DNA of 64,000 nt from an uncultured Alphaproteobacteria bacterium (GCA_903821695.1 CAIJLX010000051.1:1-64000); one strand, 5' to 3'; positions 8,259-23,838 are shown, counted from the stretch's first letter. Program-made: numbers and translations. Notes: generated by a model not told the origin, from the letters alone.

Positions 8259-9296
8259 TTATACCTTCCAATTCACCGGATCAACCATCTCCGGGAAATC
8301 AGTGGAGATGCCTTTGCCACTACCACTTGCGACATGAAACAGCGCATCGCCTTCATTCGAAAGTGGCAAATAACTCATGCCGATAATGATGCCTGAGTTA
8401 TCCGCTTCGATGGCCGTAAAATGATCGCCAAACGGCGAGCTGATATGCCCAAGCACTTCTCCTTTTTTTACGTTATCACCCAATTTTTTCTGTGCAAGAA
8501 AAATACCACCATGTGGCGCGCGCACCCAACGGGTGGAGCGGGCAATAAATACTTTATTTTTATTTGCGGGCGGCGTGGCTCCGGCAGGCAACATGCCAAT
8601 TTGACCCATCACCCGCAAAATGCCCTGAATACCCATCAAAATTGGCTCTTCATGAAAACGTAGCGCTTCGCCCGCTTCGTAAAGCAGCATCGGTAATTTT
8701 TGCGCCGCCGCTGCTTCGCGCAAGGAACCATCGCGTAAGGAGGCATTAATAATCACCGGCGCACCAAATGCTTTCGCCAGGCGCATGGTTTCTACATCTT
8801 CGATATTGCCACGGATCTGCATCAAATTATGGCGATGGAAGGCGCCAGTGTGTAAATCGATACCATGCGTTGATTTGGCGACGATTTCTTCCATAAAAAT
8901 ATGGGCGAGTTGTGAACCCATCGAGCCATGTTCGGAGCCGGGGAAGCAGCGGTTTAAATCGCGGCGATCGGGCAAATAACGTGAGCGTTCGTTGAAGCCG
9001 AATACGTTGACTATGGGAACAGCGATCAATGTGCCGTGGATTACTTCTAGCGCGGAATGGTTCAGCAACCGGCGGATAATTTCGACACCGTTGATTTCAT
9101 CGCCATGGATCGCCGCGCTGATAAATAAGACTGGCCCTTCTTTTTTGCCGCGCACGACTTCGACCGGCATTTTCATTTCGGTGAAATCATACAGCCGGGC
9201 AACACCGAGATTCACTTTGTGTCGCTCACCAGGCTTTATCACCACTCCGCCGAGGGTAAAATCCTGATTTACAGAAGTTTTTTTGTTCTTTTGCAT
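8259..9296 (-). CDS. Succinylglutamate desuccinylase/aspartoacylase family protein
   Basis: AAIHGDEINGVEIIRRL zinc-binding motif, DLNRCFPG, GIDLHTG. Confidence 0.9.
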   Translation of the reverse strand: MQKNKKTSVNQDFTLGGVVIKPGERHKVNLGVARLYDFTEMKMPVEVVRGKKEGPVLFISAAIHGDEINGVEIIRRLLNHSALEVIHGTLIAVPIVNVFGFNERSRYLPDRRDLNRCFPGSEHGSMGSQLAHIFMEEIVAKSTHGIDLHTGAFHRHNLMQIRGNIEDVETMRLAKAFGAPVIINASLRDGSLREAAAAQKLPMLLYEAGEALRFHEEPILMGIQGILRVMGQIGMLPAGATPPANKNKVFIARSTRWVRAPHGGIFLAQKKLGDNVKKGEVLGHISSPFGDHFTAIEADNSGIIIGMSYLPLSNEGDALFHVASGSGKGISTDFPEMVDPVNWKV

Positions 9297-9362
9297 TCAG
9301 ATATTCATCTCATATTTTCTGCGCCGTGACAATGTTTCAATAAATATGATACATATTCGCGC

Positions 9363-10760
9363 ATGAAAAATATCCAGCCAGTTATCCTTTCCGGCGGCTC
9401 CGGCACCAGACTTTGGCCCCTCTCACGCCAATCTTTACCGAAGCAATTATTGCCACTCACGGGCGAAGAATCGTTGCTGCAACAAACCATTAAACGCTTC
9501 CGCAATTTTCTGCCACCACTGGTGATTGCAAATGAAGAACACCGCTTCGTCATCGCCGAACAATTGCGCGAAATGAACATTACGCCGAGCCATTTAGTAC
9601 TGGAACCTTGTGGTCGTAACACCGCTCCTGCTGCCGCGATTGCAAGCTTACTCGCGGAACCTGATGCATTGTTATTGGTGTTGCCAGCAGATCATCATAT
9701 TACCGATCTCGATAAATTTTATGCGGATATCCAGATTGCAGCGGAAGCAGCAGCGACTGGCAGAATTGTGACACTCGGCCTAAAACCAACCGCACCAGAA
9801 ACCGGTTATGGTTATTTGGAAATGGGTGCGCCACTAAAAGAAGTGAAGGGTGCATTCGCGCTTGCTTCATTCACCGAAAAACCGGAGCGCAAAAAAGCGG
9901 AGGTGCTGCTGAAAGGTGGTAAACATTTATGGAATAGCGGGATGTTTTTGTTTCAGGCAAAAACATTTATCGCGTTGCTGGAATCATTACAGCCAGAGAT
10001 TTTGAAGCTTGCCAAACAAGCGGTGCAAACGGCAACACGTGATTTGGATTTCTTGCGGCTGGATGAAAAAATATTCGCTGCGATGCCTTCGATCTCGATC
10101 GATTATGCCATCATGGAACATACGGCGAATGGTGCGTTAGTTCCGGCGCAATTCGGGTGGTGTGATTTGGGTGCGTGGGATGCGTTGTGGGATATTGCGC
10201 CGAAGGATAAAGCTGGCAATGCGTTACAGGGAAATAGCGTCGCACTTCACACGAAAAATTCTTATGTGCGCAGTGAGGGAATACTTACTGCTGTGCTGGG
10301 CTTGGAAGATGTCGTGGTGGTAACAACGGCGGATGCGGTGCTCGTCACCCATCGCAGCAAAGCCCAACAATTGCGCGAATTGGTGGATGTATTAAAAGAT
10401 AAAAAAGAATTATTCACCCACCGCAAAGTCTATCGCCCATGGGGGCATTATGAAGGGCTTGATCAGGGCAATCATTTTCAGGTGAAACGTTTATTCGTAA
10501 AACCCGGCAGCAAAATTTCACTGCAAAAACACTTGAAGCGGGCCGAGCATTGGGTTGTCGTCGAAGGCACTGCGTTCATTACACTGAATGAAAAAGAATT
10601 CGACCTACACGAAAATGAATCGGTGCATATCCCAATCGGCGCAACCCACCGCATCGAAAATAAACAAAAGACGCCGCTGACACTGATCGAAGTACAAACC
10701 GGTGCGTATCTTGGTGAAGATGATATTGTGCGGTTTAATGATAGTTATGGGCGGAAATAG
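9363..10760 (+). CDS. Mannose-1-phosphate guanylyltransferase / mannose-6-phosphate isomerase
   Basis: PVILSGGSGTRLWPLSRQSLPKQ nucleotidyltransferase motif; C-terminal cupin RPWGHYEGLDQG... Confidence 0.95.
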   Translation: MKNIQPVILSGGSGTRLWPLSRQSLPKQLLPLTGEESLLQQTIKRFRNFLPPLVIANEEHRFVIAEQLREMNITPSHLVLEPCGRNTAPAAAIASLLAEPDALLLVLPADHHITDLDKFYADIQIAAEAAATGRIVTLGLKPTAPETGYGYLEMGAPLKEVKGAFALASFTEKPERKKAEVLLKGGKHLWNSGMFLFQAKTFIALLESLQPEILKLAKQAVQTATRDLDFLRLDEKIFAAMPSISIDYAIMEHTANGALVPAQFGWCDLGAWDALWDIAPKDKAGNALQGNSVALHTKNSYVRSEGILTAVLGLEDVVVVTTADAVLVTHRSKAQQLRELVDVLKDKKELFTHRKVYRPWGHYEGLDQGNHFQVKRLFVKPGSKISLQKHLKRAEHWVVVEGTAFITLNEKEFDLHENESVHIPIGATHRIENKQKTPLTLIEVQTGAYLGEDDIVRFNDSYGRK

Positions 10761-10761
10761 T

Positions 10762-11079
10762 TTAATTATTTTCGGAACTTTCGCCGCCGGAATAATGTGA
10801 GGCATCTGGATGATGTGTGCCCGTTTCATCACCACTTGTGTGACCAAAAAAATCGCCACGCTGGCCTTCAATCATCATTGCAGTATAAAGTGCTCTAACT
10901 TGGTTATATTGAGGATCGGTTGGTTGTAATTCATCTAGCAATTTTCGTAGTTTCGCTAATTGCCGTTCCTTAGCTTTTTTATTAAAAAACCAATAAACAC
11001 CTAATCCTAATAATAGCAATCCAGATAGACCATACAAGCTTGTCCAGATGATAGAAATGCCATCAAAAATCGATGGCAC
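10762..11079 (-). CDS. Hypothetical membrane protein (105 aa)
   Basis: One N-terminal TM segment; contiguous with purS. Confidence 0.65.
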   Translation of the reverse strand: MPSIFDGISIIWTSLYGLSGLLLLGLGVYWFFNKKAKERQLAKLRKLLDELQPTDPQYNQVRALYTAMMIEGQRGDFFGHTSGDETGTHHPDASHYSGGESSENN

Positions 11080-11322
11080 TTAGTCCACCAAATCGAACTG
11101 ATAGTTCTCAATCACTGTATTCGCGAGTAGCTTTTCGCACATTTGTTTGACGTTGGCGGAGGCTTTTTCTTTGTCGCGTTCTCTGAGTTCTATTTCGACA
11201 AATTTACCTTGGCGGACATCGGCTACTTCGGAGAAACCGAGGTTTGCGAGGGCGCCGGCGACGGCTTTGCCTTGTGGGTCGAGCACGCCGTTTTTCAGCG
11301 TGATATATACTTTTGCTTTCAT
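11080..11322 (-). CDS. purS: Phosphoribosylformylglycinamidine synthase subunit PurS
   Basis: MKAKVYITLKNGVLDPQGKAVAGALANLGFSEVADVRQGKFVEIEL. Confidence 0.95.
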   Translation of the reverse strand: MKAKVYITLKNGVLDPQGKAVAGALANLGFSEVADVRQGKFVEIELRERDKEKASANVKQMCEKLLANTVIENYQFDLVD

Positions 11323-11325
11323 GAT

Positions 11326-12138
11326 TTATTTCTTCTTCGTGCTTGGCTTACGTGGAGGGGAACCGGGCGTGACAGCACGCAAAGATGCGCGTTGTTGTTC
11401 GCTTTCTTCGAGAACGCCGAGGCGGCGCGCCACTTCGCGGTAGGCTTCTTCAACGCCACCCATATCACGGCGGAAACGGTCTTTATCCATTTTCTCGTTG
11501 GTTTTTGCATCCCACAGGCGGCAAGAATCCGGGCTGATTTCATCGGCGACGACAATACGCAATTCATCATTTTCAACCAAACGACCGAATTCGATTTTGA
11601 AATCAACCAGGCGAATGCCCACGCCCATGAACAGGCCGGAGAGGTAATCATTCACGCGGTAAGCGAGGCCTTTCATTTCTTCGAGCTCGAAAATATGTGC
11701 CCAGCCGAAGGAAATAATGTGATCTTCCGACACAATAGGATCGCCCAGCGCATCGCTTTTATAGCAAAATTCGATGATGGTGCGTGGCAATGGTTTGCCT
11801 TCATCAATACCCAACCGTTTGGAGAGCGAACCAGCCGCTACGTTACGGATGATGACTTCGAGCGGAATAATATCGACCGCTTTGACCAATTGCTCACGCA
11901 TATTGATAGAACGGATGAAATGGGTCGGGATGCTCATCTCGCCCAAGCGGTTCATGATATATTCGGAAATGCGGTTATTGAGCACGCCTTTGCCGGTAAT
12001 TAACCCACGCTTCTGGTTGTTAAACGCCGTCGCATCATCTTTAAAATGCATGATATGAGTGCCAGGTTCTGGCCCCTCAAACATTACTTTGGCTTTTCCT
12101 TCATATATAATCGAGCGGCGGGGCATGTTCATGTGCAT
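11326..12138 (-). CDS. purC: SAICAR synthase
   Basis: [51 protein letters not shown]. Confidence 0.97.
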   Translation of the reverse strand: MHMNMPRRSIIYEGKAKVMFEGPEPGTHIMHFKDDATAFNNQKRGLITGKGVLNNRISEYIMNRLGEMSIPTHFIRSINMREQLVKAVDIIPLEVIIRNVAAGSLSKRLGIDEGKPLPRTIIEFCYKSDALGDPIVSEDHIISFGWAHIFELEEMKGLAYRVNDYLSGLFMGVGIRLVDFKIEFGRLVENDELRIVVADEISPDSCRLWDAKTNEKMDKDRFRRDMGGVEEAYREVARRLGVLEESEQQRASLRAVTPGSPPRKPSTKKK

Positions 12139-12217
12139 ATACTTTCTGATTGAAATCGACGTCCATTACTGTATTAAAACCTCCATTCTTTTACGTCAAC
12201 GAGTTTGAAACCAGATT

Positions 12218-12538
12218 ATGACTATCTTTGATAAACGCGAAAAAGGCTCTGAAACAAAATTTGCGGTGGATGCAGAGCTTCAGTTTAAAATCCGTGCTCG
12301 GCGCAATAAGCTGGTCGGCCTTTGGGCTGCAGAAAAAATGGGTCTGACAGAGGATAAAGCGAAAGACTATGCATTTTCGATTATCGATGAAGATGCCAAA
12401 GTCGCCGGTGACTCAGATGTGGTCGCTAAATTGCTAGCTGATTTTGCCAATGCGAAAGTGGCAATAACCGAAGAACAGGTTAAAAACCAGCTGGTTGACT
12501 ACGAAAGCGAAGCGAAAAAGCAGCTATTGGGACAATAA
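12218..12538 (+). CDS. DUF1476 family protein (alphaproteobacterial F1-ATPase zeta-like)
   Basis: MTIFDKREKGSETKFAVDAELQFKIRARRNKLVGLWAAEKMGL. Confidence 0.9.
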   Translation: MTIFDKREKGSETKFAVDAELQFKIRARRNKLVGLWAAEKMGLTEDKAKDYAFSIIDEDAKVAGDSDVVAKLLADFANAKVAITEEQVKNQLVDYESEAKKQLLGQ

Positions 12539-12576
12539 AAAAGCAGACTGGTGGGATACCAAGTCTGCTTTTTCGT
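12538..12576 (+). terminator. Rho-independent terminator after the DUF1476 gene
   Basis: AAAAAGCAGACTGGTGGGATACCAAGTCTGCTTTTT hairpin with T tract. Confidence 0.75.
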
Positions 12577-12584
12577 TTAGCATC

Positions 12585-12914
12585 CTAATCACTGAATGCT
12601 TTTTCGAGCCGCTCACGATTGGCGTTCCACCACATCGCGAAATCTTTCTTCAGATTATCAACTTTCGCTGATCTCTCGTGCGTCCATCCTGGGAAACTCA
12701 GATACTTGCCGACGTCCGTTCCCTCCAGCAGGGCTTTCGTGAGCCCCGCTCTCGCTTCTTGTTCTCCTTTTTCGGACAGTCCAGATCTTCCCAACCCCCT
12801 CTTCATCATCTCCGGATCCGGATGGTGGATCACCGGTGATAAGTAACTGCATCTCTCCAACCAATCAACCATAAACTGTTCACACACCGCCTCCACTAAC
12901 TTTTCATTAGCCAT
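12585..12914 (-). CDS. Hypothetical protein (MANEKLVEAV start; track start 12935)
   Basis: ORF; no family recognised. Confidence 0.55.
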   Translation of the reverse strand: MANEKLVEAVCEQFMVDWLERCSYLSPVIHHPDPEMMKRGLGRSGLSEKGEQEARAGLTKALLEGTDVGKYLSFPGWTHERSAKVDNLKKDFAMWWNANRERLEKAFSD

Positions 12915-12944
12915 GCTTTCTCCTTTGAAAAGCAATTTAAAGAC

Positions 12945-13011
12945 CTCCGCGTACTTGCAACGTTTCAGGCCTATACCGGCACATCTGAAACGTTTCCAGA
13001 CAAGCGCGGAG
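12945..13011. repeat. Nested inverted-repeat structure
   Basis: Outer CTCCGCG(ta)CTTG / CAAGCGCGGAG; inner ACGTTTCAG-N16-CTGAAACGT. Confidence 0.6.
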
Positions 13012-13085
13012 ATATGGTTCTATTTTACAGTGAGTGAGTGAGTGAGTAAAGGGTAGAATTGTGAAATTTTTATGACAGTTTTACT

Positions 13086-13177
13086 CGTCATTCCCCGAAT
13101 TTGCTTGCAAATTCCAGGGGAATCCATCTTTCTTCCTGGATTGCCCTAGAATCGCATTCGCGATTCAGGCAATGACG
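13086..13177. repeat. Palindromic intergenic element (92 bp)
   Basis: Outer CGTCATT/AATGACG; inner GAATTTGC-tt-GCAAATTC and GAATCGC/GCGATTC palindromes. Confidence 0.7.
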
Positions 13178-13195
13178 ATTATCTTATTGAGTTAC

Positions 13196-14266
13196 ATGAC
13201 AAAAGCCCTCGTATTCCACCCTTTTTTAGTAAACAAAAAATCCGGTGCCCTGCGCCCGGAATATGCGCTGGATGAAGCCAAGCTTTTGGCGCAGACGCTC
13301 GGGCTTATCGTCACAGAACAGCATCTTATTCCCTTAAAGAAGATTACGCCTGCAACCTATATCGGCAGCGGCAAATGCCTAGAAATTGCGGAGTTAGCGA
13401 AGCAGCATAAAGCCACATTGGTGGTGATGGATTGCGCGCTTTCGCCGGGCCAGCAGAAGAATTTGGAAGATGCCTGCAAATGCAAAATCATTGATCGTAC
13501 GGGTCTGATTCTGGAAATTTTCGGCGCCCGGGCTCGCACAGCAGAGGGAAAACTGCAGGTAGAGCTCGCCGCACTCGATTACCAAAAAGGCCGATTAGTT
13601 CGCGCATGGACGCACTTGGAGCGCCAGCGCGGCGGTTTCGGCTTTGCTGGCGGCCCGGGCGAAACGCAGATTGAGCTTGATCGCCGCCGCATCCGCGACC
13701 GCATCGCTGGCATCAAAAAAGACCTAGAAAAGGTGAAAAACACCCGCTCCCTCCAACGCAAAAAACGAGCGGCAGTGCCTTATCCCGTAGTGGCGCTGGT
13801 GGGCTATACCAACGCGGGCAAATCAACCCTATTTAATCGCCTGACCAAGGCCAATGTGCTGGCAGAAGATAAGCTTTTTGCCACATTGGACCCCACCATG
13901 CGCGCCCTCACCCTGCCCTCAGGGCGGAAAGTGATGCTGTCCGATACCGTGGGTTTTATCTCGCTGCTGCCCACCCAACTCATCGCCGCCTTCCGCGCAA
14001 CGTTGGAGGAGGTGAGTCAGGCCAATTTGCTATTACATATAAGAGATGCCACCGCTGAAGATAGCGAAGCTCAGAAAATCGCCGTGTTGGGCGTATTAAA
14101 AGACCTAGATATAGCCGAAGATGAAGGCCGGAAAATACTTGAAGTGATGAATAAAATCGATTCTGTGGAACTCGAACACCGTCCTGCCAACACGATCGCC
14201 GTTTCCGCTCTCACCGGCGCTGGAATCATGGAATTATTGGCAGAAATCGACTCCGCTTTAGCATAA
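13196..14266 (+). CDS. hflX: GTPase HflX
   Basis: GGPGETQIELDRRRIRDRI, VGYTNAGKSTLFNRLT, DTVGFI. Start revised from 13172 because that ATG lies inside the palindromic repeat. Confidence 0.95.
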   Translation: MTKALVFHPFLVNKKSGALRPEYALDEAKLLAQTLGLIVTEQHLIPLKKITPATYIGSGKCLEIAELAKQHKATLVVMDCALSPGQQKNLEDACKCKIIDRTGLILEIFGARARTAEGKLQVELAALDYQKGRLVRAWTHLERQRGGFGFAGGPGETQIELDRRRIRDRIAGIKKDLEKVKNTRSLQRKKRAAVPYPVVALVGYTNAGKSTLFNRLTKANVLAEDKLFATLDPTMRALTLPSGRKVMLSDTVGFISLLPTQLIAAFRATLEEVSQANLLLHIRDATAEDSEAQKIAVLGVLKDLDIAEDEGRKILEVMNKIDSVELEHRPANTIAVSALTGAGIMELLAEIDSALA

Positions 14267-15058
14267 CGCAAGTTCACGTAAAACTTGGGGTATTACTGCC
14301 ACCAAATCATCGGCAATAAGCCCTTCGCCTGCTAGCTCGCCCGCTCTGCTATGAATCCATACGCCCGCACACGCCGCTTCATAGGCCGGCATTTTTGCCG
14401 CGAGCAAGCCACCTATAATGCCAGAAAGTGTATCGCCAGAACCCGCTGTAGCCAGCCATGGTGTTGCTGGATCATTCACTGTTATCCGCCCGCCTTGTGC
14501 GGCAATCACCGTTTGATTGCCTTTTAGCAGCACCACAGAACCAGTCAGTTCCGCCGCTTTTCGGGCTTTTTCTTCCCGCGTACCGGATATATCGGGGAAA
14601 AGTCGCGCGAACTCGCCCTCATGAGGCGTGAGAACCGCATGCTTATTAGGGCGGGGCTTATCGAGTGCATCGGCATCCATCAATAAGGGTTTGCCGCTGG
14701 TAGTAATGTGATCGAGCATTTTCGCTTGTTTTTCACCTTTGCCAAACCCAGGCCCGACAATCACGCACGAAACACGGTTATCCGCCAAGAAATCCGGCAT
14801 TTTTTCATAGGTATTGAACATCAGGGCCGATATGTTGCAAGAGGCCACATAACATTGCATGGCCTCTTTATCGGGGGCCAATAATGTTACTAAACCAGCA
14901 GCGGTACGAAGTGCACTGATACCCGCAAGCTTTGAAGCGCCGGCGGTTTCCAGCGGCCCACCGATAACCACCACATGCCCACGTGTATATTTGTTCCCCC
15001 CTGGCGCGGGCCAAGGAAAATGTGGCAACCAGAGGTCCTTTGCTTCTTTATTGTTCAT
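14258..15058 (-). CDS. nnrD: ADP-dependent NAD(P)H-hydrate dehydratase
   Basis: VVVIGGPLETAGASKLAGISALRTAAGLVT; LTPHEGEFARLFP; TAGSGDTLSGIIGGLLA. Confidence 0.9.
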   Translation of the reverse strand: MNNKEAKDLWLPHFPWPAPGGNKYTRGHVVVIGGPLETAGASKLAGISALRTAAGLVTLLAPDKEAMQCYVASCNISALMFNTYEKMPDFLADNRVSCVIVGPGFGKGEKQAKMLDHITTSGKPLLMDADALDKPRPNKHAVLTPHEGEFARLFPDISGTREEKARKAAELTGSVVLLKGNQTVIAAQGGRITVNDPATPWLATAGSGDTLSGIIGGLLAAKMPAYEAACAGVWIHSRAGELAGEGLIADDLVAVIPQVLRELALC

Positions 15059-15188
15059 ATTATCATCCTGTTATGCATGAATTATACCAGTATAACCCTG
15101 AAAATAAGCGGCTAAATCGCCTTTGCCGTAACAATTTGTAACAATCAATGCTTTGCCCAATTTGGGGGGCATTGGTATAAGCAGCTAT

Positions 15189-16127
15189 ATGTTAAACGAA
15201 ATTCCAATGCAGCATACCCTTGCCCACAGCGTTTCTTGTGTAGGCGTTGCTCTTCATACCGGCGAAAAAATCTCGATGACGTTGCATCCGGCGCCGGAAA
15301 ATACTGGCATCGTATTCCAACGCAGCGATCTTAAAAACCAGCCGAATGTGGTTCCTGCTTCCTATAAAAACGTGACGAAAACCACGCTCGGCACCACCAT
15401 TACGAATGCTGCGGGCGTTTCGGTGAGCACGATTGAACATTTAATGGCAGCCCTTTGGGGTTGCGGCATTGATAATGCACGCATTGAACTTGATGGCGCG
15501 GAAGTGCCAATCATGGATGGCAGCTCTGAGCCGTTCGTATTTTTGATCGAGTGTGCTGGTAAAACCGAGCAAAACGCGCCGCGTAAAATGATCGAAGTGC
15601 TAAAAACCGTCTCGGTCACCGATGGCGATAAGCATGCCTCGATCTCCCCTGCCCCATATTTTGGCGTATCGCTCGAAATTAATTTCAAAAGCGGTGCCAT
15701 CGCAACTCAACAATGCGTGTTCAGCGTGGAAGATGCGTCATTCAAAACCGATTTAAGCCGCGCTCGCACCTTCTGCTTCGACCACGAAGTTGAGCAAATG
15801 CGCGCTGCTGGCCTCGCCCGTGGCGGTTCGCTCGATAACGCGATCGTCGTCAGTGGTGATAAAGTGTTAAATAAGGAAGGCCTGCGCTATAAAGACGAAT
15901 TCGTGCGCCATAAAGTGCTCGATTGCATCGGCGACCTCTATCTCGCTGGCGGCCAATTGGTTGGTCAAGTGAGCGCTGCCCGCACTGGCCATGGCCTGAA
16001 CAACAAACTTCTGCATGCCCTATTTAGCACCGAAGGTGCATGGCGCATCGCGGCCCCTAGCGATATCATCGCAATGCCAATGCACAGCCAAGAAGCTCCC
16101 GCTGCTTATACCGCCGTTAGCGCTTAA
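15189..16127 (+). CDS. lpxC: UDP-3-O-acyl-N-acetylglucosamine deacetylase
   Basis: HSVSCVGVALHTGEKISMTLHPAPENTGIVFQR; TIEHLMAALWG; KVLDCIGDLYLAG. Confidence 0.97.
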   Translation: MLNEIPMQHTLAHSVSCVGVALHTGEKISMTLHPAPENTGIVFQRSDLKNQPNVVPASYKNVTKTTLGTTITNAAGVSVSTIEHLMAALWGCGIDNARIELDGAEVPIMDGSSEPFVFLIECAGKTEQNAPRKMIEVLKTVSVTDGDKHASISPAPYFGVSLEINFKSGAIATQQCVFSVEDASFKTDLSRARTFCFDHEVEQMRAAGLARGGSLDNAIVVSGDKVLNKEGLRYKDEFVRHKVLDCIGDLYLAGGQLVGQVSAARTGHGLNNKLLHALFSTEGAWRIAAPSDIIAMPMHSQEAPAAYTAVSA

Positions 16128-16170
16128 ATTAAAGTTGAAGCCTTGGGCGGACTTCGCTACATCTTCTAGG

Positions 16171-16964
16171 ATGCGATTTTCCTCTATTTTTGCTTTGTGC
16201 CTGTTATCCGTATTTCTCGTTGCGTGCGGCGATAAAAAATCGGATATCGGCGAAACCCGTCCGCCTAACGTGCTCTATGCCGAAGCAGATGGCCAAATGC
16301 AGGAAAAACTCTATAAAACCGCCGCCGAAAAATTCCAGCAAATCGAACAACTTTACCCTTATTCGCCGGAAGCCACCCGAGCGCAACTCATGGCTGGTTA
16401 TGCATTCTACCGCGATGGCAAATATGACGATGCCGAAATTGCATTAGAGCGCTTCGTCAAACTCCACCCCGCGCATAAAGATGTGCCCTATGCGTATTAT
16501 CTGCGTGCGATTTGCTATTACGAACAAATTACCGATATCGCCCGCGACCAAAAAATAACCGAAGAAGCCCTCGCTGCCTTGCGTGAAGTGGCGCAGCGTT
16601 TTCCCGAAACCAGCTATGCGCGCGATGCAAAAATTAAAATCGACCTCACCCAAGATCACCTCGCGGGCAAACAACTTGAGATCGGCCGTTTTTACCAAAA
16701 ACGTCAGGATTATGTCGCCGCCATCAATCGCTTCCGCGATGTAGTGGAGCGTTATCAAACCACAAGCCAAGTGCCGGAAGCATTGCATCGTTTAGTCGAA
16801 ACTTATTTGATGCTTGGCATCACGGCTGAAGCGCAGAAATATGCATCCGTATTGGGCCATAATTATCCTGATAGCGCATGGTATAAACGCAGTTTCGCGC
16901 TGCTTGGCAAAAACGCGCCCCAGCCGGAACAAATAAAGGACGAAAAAACCTTTGGGCTGTTCTA

Positions 16965-16965
<1 letters not shown>
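16171..16965 (+). CDS. bamD: Outer membrane assembly lipoprotein BamD
   Basis: Lipoprotein signal (FLVACGDKK) and TPR: LYKTAAEKFQQIEQLYPYSPEATRAQLMAGYAFYRDGKYDDAEIALERFVKLHP. Confidence 0.92.
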
Positions 16966-22266
<5,301 letters not shown>

Positions 22267-22276
22267 CTTTGATATT

Positions 22277-22346
22277 CGTCATTTCGACCACTTGGGAGAA
22301 ATCTGTGAACTAGCGCTTCAGATTTCTCACTACGTTCGAAATGACG
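22277..22346. repeat. Palindromic dispersed element (70 bp)
   Basis: CGTCATTTCGA (22277-22287) / TCGAAATGACG (22336-22346); inner GAGAAATCTG / CAGATTTCTC. Confidence 0.8.
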
Positions 22347-22359
22347 GAAGTTTATTATT

Positions 22360-22950
22360 CTACGCGTGACCTACTACATCAGAAATACGATATGGATCTA
22401 CACCCAACAATTTATTCGAGAGCAGCCATTTATCGGTTGGGTTATCGCCGAATAATAAATCTTCCGTCGCAGGAACGGTGATCCAGCTATTGGCTTGGAG
22501 TTCTTGTTCCAATTGACCTGCTGTCCAACCTGCATGGCCGAGCACTAATAATTTTTGTGCTGGCCCTTTGCCGAGTGTTGTATCTCGTAAAATATCCAAG
22601 CTTGAAGTCACGGATACTGCGCTATTAAGCGAAGTGGTGCCATCACCGCTATATTCGGCAGAGTGCAAAACATAGCCGCGTGCAGTATCAATTGGGCCAC
22701 CGAAATGTACGGGTTGATCAACCATGCCTTCTTCTATCGGCAATTTAAAATGCTCCAGCACACCGTGCAGCGAAATATGCTGCATTGGTTGGTTGATGAT
22801 AAAACCCATCGCGCCTTCTGCATTATGCGTGGCGAGATAGATCACCGAACGGTGGAAACATGAAAATTGGATCTGCGGTGTCGCTACCAGCAATTGTCCA
22901 GTAAGGTAACCGTCAGTGGTGGTTGGAAGGTAGATGTCTTTGTTGGCCAT
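22360..22950 (-). CDS. YqgE/AlgH family (UPF0301) protein
   Basis: LTGQLLVATPQIQFSCFHRSVIYLATHNAEGAMGFIINQPM; LVLGHAGWTAGQLEQEL. Confidence 0.93.
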   Translation of the reverse strand: MANKDIYLPTTTDGYLTGQLLVATPQIQFSCFHRSVIYLATHNAEGAMGFIINQPMQHISLHGVLEHFKLPIEEGMVDQPVHFGGPIDTARGYVLHSAEYSGDGTTSLNSAVSVTSSLDILRDTTLGKGPAQKLLVLGHAGWTAGQLEQELQANSWITVPATEDLLFGDNPTDKWLLSNKLLGVDPYRISDVVGHA

Positions 22951-22951
22951 A

Positions 22952-23836
22952 CTAGAAATATAGTACGGATTCAGCCCGAATCAAGGAGACTAGTTTTTCT
23001 ATTAACAGCTTGCGTGGAAAATGGCTGCGCGTGCAAAGCATGATCTTCCGCTTAAATGGTTGATTTTGAAACGGAATATACACAATGTCCGCATGCTCTT
23101 TACCAATCGCCAGTTGTGGCATCAGCGTCACCGCCACACCGCTTGCCACCATCTGCCGTAGCGTTTCGAGACTCGTCGCGCGGAAATTGTCCGTTTCCTT
23201 CGCCCCCACCCGCTGACAAAGTGCCAAAGCCTGATCCCGCAAACAATGCCCCTCATCCAGCAACAAGATAGGTTGTGCCGCAATATCTTCAGCCGTTACC
23301 GTTTTCTTTTCCGCCAGCGCATGCCTACGTGGAACGGCCAATAAAAATGCTTCCGAAAAAAGTGATTTAGCGGCGATACCAGATTCCTCTACAGGCGCCG
23401 CGATAAATGCCGCATCCAGTTTTCCTTCTTTCAATTGACTCAGCAAAACATTGGTTTTTTCCTCTACCAGCAGTAATTTTAGCTTTGGAAACGCCGCGTT
23501 TATTTTGGGCACTACCAGCGGAAATAAATAAGGCGCCAATGTCGGAAATGCCCCCAGCCTCAACTCCCCCGCCAGCGGATCATTGCTTTCCTTGGCATAG
23601 GCAATGAGCTGATCCGTCTGCGCTAATATTTCCCGGGCTTTGGCGGCGATTTCATGGCCAGCCTCCGTCAACATTACTTGCTTTCCCCGTTCGATTAAGG
23701 TGACGCCGAGGGTCTCCTCCAGCTTTTTGAGCTGCATCGAAAGTGTCGGCTGGCTGACAAAACATGCCTCCGCCGCCCGTCCGAAATGGCGCAAATCTGC
23801 GACGGCAACGAGATATTTAAGATCGCGGAGGTTCAT
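22952..23836 (-). CDS. oxyR: LysR-type peroxide regulator OxyR
   Basis: LysR HTH plus LLLDEGHCLRDQALALC redox-Cys motif; divergent from ahpC. Confidence 0.92.
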   Translation of the reverse strand: MNLRDLKYLVAVADLRHFGRAAEACFVSQPTLSMQLKKLEETLGVTLIERGKQVMLTEAGHEIAAKAREILAQTDQLIAYAKESNDPLAGELRLGAFPTLAPYLFPLVVPKINAAFPKLKLLLVEEKTNVLLSQLKEGKLDAAFIAAPVEESGIAAKSLFSEAFLLAVPRRHALAEKKTVTAEDIAAQPILLLDEGHCLRDQALALCQRVGAKETDNFRATSLETLRQMVASGVAVTLMPQLAIGKEHADIVYIPFQNQPFKRKIMLCTRSHFPRKLLIEKLVSLIRAESVLYF

Positions 23837-23838
23837 TG

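Noticed and set aside
11143-12003. 286-aa plus-strand ORF opposite purC/purS
   Set aside because: Antisense to clearly recognisable purC and purS; low-complexity F/H/A-rich translation typical of shadow ORFs.
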